Shown here piece by piece: positions 7,073 to 10,818 of a stretch of DNA of 10,818 nt; position 1 is the stretch's first letter; the number at the start of each line of letters is the position of its first letter. The notes below the pieces were generated by a model. That model searched no databases. It was not told the DNA's origin and saw only the letters and a list, made by a program, of their open reading frames with translations. Source of the stretch: an uncultured Collinsella sp. (GTDB lineage: Bacteria; Actinomycetota; Coriobacteriia; Coriobacteriales; Coriobacteriaceae); the NCBI GenBank assembly GCA_900556365.1, contig USOG01000035.1, positions 1 to 10,818 on the forward strand. Reading direction: 5' to 3'. A program made the position numbers and the translations under genes.

Positions 7073-7141
7073 AAGTTGCGGTGAAATAGTTCCTAAATAA
7101 GCTGGTAAACGGTATAAACAGGATCTATTCCACCGCAACTT
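7073..7141 (-). repeat. 69-bp palindromic repeat, copy 2
   Basis: Read on the minus strand it aligns without gaps to copy 1 (366-434). The first 17 and the last 22 positions are identical and the central 21 positions are unrelated. It starts 2 bp after the ppx stop codon and lies between convergent ppx and tRNA-Leu. The stem is shorter than in copy 1 (about 21 bp, with one mismatch and one position that pairs as G-U in a minus-strand transcript). No T-tract follows directly. Confidence 0.85.
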
Positions 7142-7142
7142 C

Positions 7143-7340
7143 TAAGGGACCGAAGCTGTCTTTTTAGCCCGTCCTAAATTAGTTGACTTTCTGAAGCGCG
7201 GGGCGGTGGGACGTCTGCGTATTTGCTGCGCAAATCCGCACCGGCTTCGGACGCCTGCTGGCGCCCTCGCCGGCTCGCTGCGGACGCTGCGCGTCCGCTT
7301 GACGCTCGCCCCCCCCTCGCGGGTTCGAGTCCCACCGGCA
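7143..7340. other. Gene-free structured region with two tRNA 3'-end fragments
   Basis: I see no credible gene. GGGGCGGTGGGAC at 7200-7212 repeats exactly the 3' end of the tRNA-Leu gene (7399-7411, same orientation). GGGTTCGAGTCCCACCG at 7321-7337 repeats its T-arm region inverted (7403-7419). Between them are three hairpins: 7216-7240 (10 pairs, one mismatch, loop TGC), 7241-7273 (CCGGC/GCCGG outside, CGCC/GGCG inside) and 7280-7298 (8 bp, loop TGC), then a C8 run at 7309-7316. CGGTGGGAC (7204-7212) and GTCCCACCG (7329-7337) could close the whole structure. Neither fragment belongs to an intact tRNA: I find no matching 5' half. Possible explanations are a remnant of integration or rearrangement at a tRNA, or a structured RNA. 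Confidence 0.6.
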
Positions 7341-7343
7341 TCT

Positions 7344-7381
7344 AAAAGAAGTGAGCCCGCATCCCTTGGGGACACGGGCTC
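7344..7381 (-). terminator. Intrinsic terminator after tRNA-Leu
   Basis: On the minus strand GAGCCCG (7381-7375) pairs with CGGGCTC (7359-7353). A second inner stem, TCCC/GGGA, closes the CAA loop. The hairpin is followed by AC and then TTCTTTT (7350-7344). It lies 12 nt after the tRNA CCA end. Confidence 0.75.
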
Positions 7382-7393
7382 GAAAGCTCCATA

Positions 7394-7478
7394 TGGTAGG
7401 GGCGGTGGGACTCGAACCCACAATCCTTGCGGCGAGAGATTTTAAGTCTCCTGCGTATGCCAATTCCGCCACGCCCCC
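7394..7478 (-). tRNA. tRNA-Leu (anticodon UAA)
   Basis: The minus strand gives an 85-nt class II tRNA. The acceptor stem is GGGGGCG with CGCCCCT (first pair G-U), followed by discriminator A and an encoded CCA (7396-7394). The anticodon loop CTTAAAA, between GGAGA and TCTCT, carries UAA and reads UUA codons. A short variable-arm stem (CC-GCAA-GG) and a T-arm GTGGG-TTCGAGT-CCCAC are present. It lies 31 bp after the stop of the upstream same-strand gene and has its own candidate promoter. Confidence 0.95.
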
Positions 7479-7489
7479 GTGAGACTAGA

Positions 7490-7499
7490 AGTCTAGCAC
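7490..7499 (-). promoter_or_regulatory. Candidate extended -10 of tRNA-Leu
   Basis: The minus strand reads GTGCTAGACT (7499-7490), an extended -10 (TGC-TAGACT) placed so that transcription would start about 5 nt before the tRNA. The site is itself a short palindrome (CTAGA-AG-TCTAG). No clear -35 is visible. Confidence 0.45.
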
Positions 7500-7509
7500 A
7501 AGCCGTCCG

Positions 7510-8133
7510 TTACGCGTTGACGGCCATCGAGTGTTGGCCCGACTTCTCCAGGAACTCCTGGAACTTGGCTTCGTCGCCCTTGTTCTGGTACTGCAGGGCC
7601 AGCAGGTACTCCAGTCGGCAGCGCTTGACCGGGTCGTCGCCGACATCCTCGAGCATACGCTCCAGCTCGGGAATGTCGTTGTGGCGCTTGAGGATCATCG
7701 TGTCGTACATCAGCTGACACTCGTGTGCAACCGCCTCTGCTTGACCTCCCTCAAAGCCCTTGATCTCGTGCAACAGCTCTTTGGACTTTTTGCGGTCCTC
7801 CTGGCCAACATAGTAGTTAAAGGCCTTAATCACCAGGTCGACGCGCTGCATCTTGGGGAGGTTGAGTCCCAACAGCAGGTCAAACATCTCGCTGGCGCGC
7901 TCGTGGTCCTCGCGCAGCAGATAGGAGTTCAGGCGCAGGTAGTCGCGGTTGTAGCGCGGGTACAGCATGCTGGTGAGTTTGCCGTCGAGCAAACGATCGA
8001 ACTCGTCCCACTGCTTGGCGGCCATCAATTGCTGCAGGCGTTTAAACGTGGTGCGTTTTTTGACGCTAAAGAACACCGACACGGCGATGCAGATGATAAC
8101 GACGGCGGTCCAGAGTGTGCGGGAATCGGGCAT
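7510..8133 (-). CDS. Unrecognised membrane-anchored helical-repeat protein
   Basis: I do not recognise a named family. The 207-residue protein has one N-terminal membrane segment (about 7-23, LWTAVVIICIAVSVFFSV) followed by basic residues (KKRTTFKR), which suggests that the rest is cytoplasmic. The remainder, about 30-200, is predicted by eye to be all helical, with TPR-like pairs: QWDEFDRLLDGKL (41-53), HERASEMFDLLLGLNLP (77-93), RKKSKELLHEIKGF (114-127), DIPELERMLEDV (153-164) and CRLEYLLALQYQNKGDEAKF (172-191). A scaffold or assembly role is plausible but unproven. The start ATG 8133 has AAGGA about 7 nt upstream and a good -10 (TATAAT) at 8194-8189. It is divergent from the PTS IIB gene. 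Confidence 0.75.
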   Translation of the reverse strand: MPDSRTLWTAVVIICIAVSVFFSVKKRTTFKRLQQLMAAKQWDEFDRLLDGKLTSMLYPRYNRDYLRLNSYLLREDHERASEMFDLLLGLNLPKMQRVDLVIKAFNYYVGQEDRKKSKELLHEIKGFEGGQAEAVAHECQLMYDTMILKRHNDIPELERMLEDVGDDPVKRCRLEYLLALQYQNKGDEAKFQEFLEKSGQHSMAVNA

Positions 8134-8167
8134 ATTGGGGTCCTTAGTCGCTCATAAAGCGAGCGGT

Positions 8168-8196
8168 ATGACAACACGTACTAGATGTATTATACG
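8168..8196 (+). promoter_or_regulatory. Candidate promoter of the PTS IIB gene
   Basis: Plus strand: -35 ATGACA (8168-8173; 5 of 6), a 17-nt spacer, then -10 TATACG (8191-8196; 4 of 6). It overlaps the -10 of the divergent minus-strand promoter and would give a leader of about 95 nt. TACACT at 8257-8262 is a closer alternative -10 without a good -35. Confidence 0.35.
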
Positions 8197-8218
8197 CAGC
8201 GTGCAAGCAAACTGGCAT
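8189..8218 (-). promoter_or_regulatory. Promoter of the 7510-8133 gene
   Basis: Minus strand: -35 ATGCCA (8218-8213; 4 of 6), an 18-nt spacer, then a perfect -10 TATAAT (8194-8189). The start codon follows about 55 nt later. Confidence 0.55.
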
Positions 8219-8296
8219 AAAAGCTCATCGAGGCCGAGTGCCATCGCTCGCTGCGGTACACTTACCTAAAGTAAACCATGAAGGGAGACATTACCT

Positions 8297-8584
8297 ATGA
8301 AGAAGATTGTTTTGGCTTGCGGTGCTGGCGCTGCTACTTCCACGCTCGTTGCCCAGAAGGTCGCCACCATGCTCGACGCCAACGGTTACGCCGGCAAGTA
8401 TGAGATCGTGCAGTGCGCCATCTCCGAGGCCAAGGACGCTTGCGATGAGGGCGCCGACCTGCTGATCGCCACCACCGTTGCCCCCGAGGGCCTCACCTGC
8501 CCGTACGTGAGCGGCGTGCCCTTCATGACCGGCATGAACCGCGTTGCTGCCGAGAAGGCCGTTCTCGACGTTATGGCTCAGTAG
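8297..8584 (+). CDS. PTS IIB component, galactitol (GatB) type, orphan
   Basis: A 95-residue cytoplasmic phosphocarrier domain of the PTS lactose/galactitol IIB superfamily. IIB proteins receive phosphate on a cysteine from IIA and pass it to sugar at the IIC channel. The N-terminal P-loop is VLACGAGAATSTL, with the phosphorylatable cysteine at residue 8. A beta/alpha pattern follows, with IVQCAISEA (about 37-45), DLLIATTVAPEGL (about 54-66) and VSGVPFMTGMN (71-81), matching GatB order and length. Start ATG 8297 has AAGGGAG about 9 nt upstream. No IIA or IIC gene is in the window, so it either works with components elsewhere or has another role. It is followed after 11 bp by the VOC gene, and the two are probably co-transcribed. 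Confidence 0.88.
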   Translation: MKKIVLACGAGAATSTLVAQKVATMLDANGYAGKYEIVQCAISEAKDACDEGADLLIATTVAPEGLTCPYVSGVPFMTGMNRVAAEKAVLDVMAQ

Positions 8585-8595
8585 GCGCTGACTGC

Positions 8596-8970
8596 ATGAG
8601 TGAGCAGAACGCCAACCCGGTAGAGCTCTTTGGTATGCGCGTTGCCCATGTGGGCATTAACGCCACCGACCCGGCAGACGCCCTGGAGATCGCGGAGCTG
8701 TTCTCGACGATGATGGGCCTGCCCGTCATCGAGACCCCAGTTTCGTACTTCAACGATTCGCTGGTCGAGATCATGAAGCAGAACGGTCGTGGCACCAAAG
8801 GCCACATCGGCTTTGCCGTTAACGACATCGATGCAGCTGAGAAGTGGTTTGCCGAGCGCGGGCTCGAGGTCAACGAGGAGTCGCGCGCGCTTCTACCCGA
8901 CGGTGGTACCAAGCTCGTGTACTTTAAGCGCGAGTTCGCCGGCTTTGCCGTGCATCTGTGCCGCGAGTAG
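8596..8970 (+). CDS. VOC-superfamily protein resembling the C-terminal domain of some KDPG aldolases
   Basis: A 124-residue vicinal-oxygen-chelate (glyoxalase/bleomycin-resistance fold) protein. Two beta-alpha-beta halves are visible: AHVGINATDPADALEIAELF (17-36) through DSLVEIMKQ (54-62), and GHIGFAVNDIDAAEKWFAER (69-88) through AGFAVHLCRE (115-124). Possible metal ligands are H18, E58, H70 and H120. From memory, it looks like the VOC domain fused to the C-terminus of KDPG/KHG aldolases in some Firmicutes, but here it stands alone; this comparison is recall, not a search. No strong Shine-Dalgarno lies before ATG 8596, which is 11 bp after the PTS IIB stop, so translation may be coupled. The substrate is unknown. 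A bidirectional terminator follows. Confidence 0.8.
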   Translation: MSEQNANPVELFGMRVAHVGINATDPADALEIAELFSTMMGLPVIETPVSYFNDSLVEIMKQNGRGTKGHIGFAVNDIDAAEKWFAERGLEVNEESRALLPDGGTKLVYFKREFAGFAVHLCRE

Positions 8971-8992
8971 CGCACAGGCTGCTATAGCTAGC

Positions 8993-9029
8993 AAAAAGGG
9001 ATAGGGCCGCATGGCCTTATCCCTTTTTT
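8993..9029. terminator. Bidirectional intrinsic terminator
   Basis: GGGATAGGGCC (8998-9008), loop GCAT, GGCCTTATCCC (9013-9023; one G-T pair), with A5 before it (8993-8997) and T6 after it (9024-9029). It serves the VOC operon on the plus strand and, with the A-run read as T, the convergent sensor kinase gene ending at 9045. Confidence 0.92.
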
Positions 9030-9044
9030 ACGCCGAGGGGCTTC

Positions 9045-10340
9045 CTACCGCGGCAGGCGAATCGTAAAGCGGCTGCCGACACCCTCGACTGAGGTCACGC
9101 CAATGACACCACCGTGGCTATCGACGATCCACTTGGCAATGGCAAGCCCCAGACCCGAGCCCTGCGCGCCGGCATCGCGTGCGTTGTCGGCGCGGTAGAA
9201 CCGTTCAAACGCGTGAGCTGCGGATTCTTGGTTCATGCCGATGCCCTCGTCCTCAACACTTATGTCGATCGCGCCCGTGCCCGTATCGGGAGTTATGGCA
9301 AACGTGACGGTCGTTCCCGCGTCCGAATACTTGGCGGCGTTTTGCACGATCACGCGCAGAGCTTGCTTTACGAGCGCCACGTCAACGGGCGCATCGCAGC
9401 GCGGGTCGCTGACAAGCGCAGCGTCAAAGGCCAGCCGATACGTATGCTCGGTATCGATCATCTGCGATTCCTCGCATACCTCGCCGACCAGTGCGGCAAG
9501 GTTAGTATTTGCGCGCCGCAGGACCGTGCGTCCGGCATCGCCGCGCGCCAAAAACAGCAGCTGCTCCACAAGCTCTTGCATGTGCTCGCTTTCGGCCTTG
9601 AGGGACGCGATGGACTCCGCCAGCACGTCCGGATCGTCTTTGCCCCAGCGGTCGAGCATGTTTACGTAGCCCTGAATCACCGCGATGGGCGTTCGTAGCT
9701 CGTGGCTTGCATCATTGACAAAGCGCATCTGCTGCAGCTTGGCCTCTTGCATCTGACGCAGCAGACGGTTGAGTGCGACCTCGATGCTTGCCAGGTCGGC
9801 GTCGCCGGTGGTGACGCTCGGCGAGTCGACGCTTGCGCGCTCGATGGCCTGCTCCAGTGTTTCCATTTTGCCGCCGGCGAGTTGCATGCGGCCGAGTTCG
9901 TCCACGCGCAGGGCCAGATCGTTGAGCGGCGCCATGGTGCGGCGCACGCGGCGGGCGCCGCCGAGCATGTTGAGCACGCTGATGACCTGCCAACCCACAA
10001 CGACAAGGTAGAGAGGCCATAGCGTGACGAGGTCCTGCGCGAGGGGGAAAGTCTTGGTGGTACGCGCAAGCTCGACGGTATAGGCGAGCGTTGTCAGGTC
10101 CCAGCCGCGCGCGGGCGTCAGCGTCATGCCGCGAACGGTGGCGCTGGGGATCCATCCTGCGGTAAACGCGCCGTTGGGCAGCGTCTGGTTGTATCCATAG
10201 ACAAGGATCGCCGCCACAATCATTACTAGCAGCAGGTCGAGCCAAACGTAGCTCATCAGGCGGCGCCACATATAGCTCCAGTTGATGGCGCGGGCGATGG
10301 AGGTGACGCGCTTGGCCTCGGCGTTACGCGCGGCAGACAT
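9045..10340 (-). CDS. Two-component sensor histidine kinase
   Basis: A 431-residue membrane histidine kinase. TM1 is about 32-50 (VWLDLLLVMIVAAILVYGY), the sensing loop about 51-105 lies outside, and TM2 is about 106-127. A HAMP-like linker follows (about 128-205, with PLNDLALRVDELGRM). The H-box is FVNDASHELRTPIAVIQGY with phospho-accepting H213. The ATP-binding domain shows the N-box IVQNAAKYSD (N334), DEGIGM (364-369), AFERFYRAD and GSGLGLAIAKWIV (394-406). The start ATG 10340 overlaps the end of the response regulator gene by 17 nt, so the two are probably translationally coupled; a longer in-frame reading to 10721 lies over the regulator's reading frame and is not real. Its signal is unknown. 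I cannot assign a named system. Confidence 0.93.
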   Translation of the reverse strand: MSAARNAEAKRVTSIARAINWSYMWRRLMSYVWLDLLLVMIVAAILVYGYNQTLPNGAFTAGWIPSATVRGMTLTPARGWDLTTLAYTVELARTTKTFPLAQDLVTLWPLYLVVVGWQVISVLNMLGGARRVRRTMAPLNDLALRVDELGRMQLAGGKMETLEQAIERASVDSPSVTTGDADLASIEVALNRLLRQMQEAKLQQMRFVNDASHELRTPIAVIQGYVNMLDRWGKDDPDVLAESIASLKAESEHMQELVEQLLFLARGDAGRTVLRRANTNLAALVGEVCEESQMIDTEHTYRLAFDAALVSDPRCDAPVDVALVKQALRVIVQNAAKYSDAGTTVTFAITPDTGTGAIDISVEDEGIGMNQESAAHAFERFYRADNARDAGAQGSGLGLAIAKWIVDSHGGVIGVTSVEGVGSRFTIRLPR

Positions 10341-10818
10341 AGCCCACCCCGCGCACGGTTTGGATGATGCGGGCGCCGCCGGCGTCCTCGATCTTGGCGC
10401 GTAGATGCGCGATGTGCACGTCGACGTTGTTGGTGTCGCCCATGTATTCGTAGCCCAGCGCCTCGTGCGCGATGCGTTCGCGCGTGAGCACGGTCTCGGC
10501 ATGCGCCATAAGCAGGGCGAGGACATCGAACTCGCGGGCCGTGAGCGCAATGGGCGAGCCGCCGACCGTGACTTCGCGGCGGTCGGGGTCGAGCGCAACC
10601 GAGCCCACGGCGAGCGTGGCGGGGGAGAGCGAGGCGGAAACCTGGGTCGAGTCACTGACCGGGGGCATCGCAGTGGCGCCGACACCCGTGCCGCCTGCCG
10701 CGCCCGTCCCGATGCCGCCAACGCCCGAAGCCGCCCGCACGGCCTCCGAGCGCTTCAACGCCACGCGGATCCGTGCGAACAGCTCCTCAATCGCAAACGG
10801 CTTGGTTAGGTAATCGTC
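10324..10818 (-). CDS. OmpR/PhoB-family response regulator, partial (N-terminus beyond the window)
   Basis: Only the C-terminal 164 residues are inside the window; the reading frame is open to the edge. It begins within the last helix of the receiver domain (DDYLTKPFAIEELFARI, with the conserved Lys-Pro). A long Gly/Ala/Thr/Ser/Pro-rich linker of about 40 residues follows, then a winged-helix DNA-binding domain: LDPDRREVTV, LTAREFDVLALLM (recognition-domain start), VLTRERI, VDVHIAHLRAKIED and IIQTVRGVGYVCRA. The phospho-accepting Asp is not in the window. It forms an operon with the sensor kinase, regulator first, overlapping by 17 nt. Regulators of this family control transcription; targets cannot be told from here. 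Confidence 0.93.
   Translation of the reverse strand, partial: DDYLTKPFAIEELFARIRVALKRSEAVRAASGVGGIGTGAAGGTGVGATAMPPVSDSTQVSASLSPATLAVGSVALDPDRREVTVGGSPIALTAREFDVLALLMAHAETVLTRERIAHEALGYEYMGDTNNVDVHIAHLRAKIEDAGGARIIQTVRGVGYVCRA

Noticed and set aside
7268..7345. Possible second, plus-strand tRNA ending in the T-arm at 7321-7337
   Set aside because: No D-arm, anticodon arm or matching 5' acceptor strand; the T-stem has a C-A mismatch. Treated as a tRNA fragment.
7142..7472. Short frames on both strands over the tRNA-Leu and hairpin region
   Set aside because: They translate the tRNA gene and its structured surroundings; such tRNA-derived peptides are well-known annotation artefacts.
10341..10721. 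Longer N-terminus for the sensor kinase (start near 10721)
   Set aside because: The extension lies over the response regulator reading frame and is Arg/Pro/Ser-rich; ATG 10340 with a 17-nt overlap is the usual arrangement.

Overview
The window looks like chromosomal DNA of a high-GC Gram-positive actinobacterium. My best guess is class Coriobacteriia, Collinsella-like. That rests on high GC, clear Shine-Dalgarno sites, and the order mazG - eno - ftsB/divIC - ppx, which is typical of Actinobacteria (mycobacteria have a similar cluster). The genus is inferred, not shown.

Layout. Positions 1-1358 hold hisE (+) converging on a PHP-family histidinol-phosphatase-like gene (-), with a 69-bp palindromic repeat between them. 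Positions 1359-1657 are a divergent intergenic region carrying a second, unrelated long palindrome. Positions 1658-3612 form a likely operon: a stand-alone C-terminal LarC domain (nickel-pincer cofactor synthesis), a YfcE-type phosphodiesterase and mazG. Positions 3802-7070 hold eno with its own terminator, then an FtsB/DivIC division protein and a Ppx/GppA phosphatase. A second copy of the 69-bp palindrome starts 2 bp after the ppx stop. Positions 7143-7393 contain no gene but are full of structure: two inverted tRNA-3'-end fragments bracket three GC-rich hairpins, followed by the terminator of a minus-strand tRNA-Leu(UAA) (7394-7478). Upstream of the tRNA on the same strand is an unrecognised membrane-anchored helical-repeat protein (7510-8133). 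It diverges from a small operon made of an orphan GatB-type PTS IIB protein and a stand-alone VOC protein. A bidirectional terminator separates that operon from a two-component system on the minus strand: a complete sensor kinase and a response regulator cut by the window end.

Most of the gene content is housekeeping: histidine synthesis, house-cleaning of NTPs, glycolysis, cell division, polyphosphate/ppGpp metabolism, a tRNA and sensing. The unusual material is between the genes (two palindrome families and the tRNA-bracketed hairpin cluster) and in single domains separated from their usual partners (LarC2 without LarC1, PTS IIB without IIA/IIC, and a VOC domain usually fused to KDPG aldolase). 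I see no CRISPR array, transposase or phage gene.
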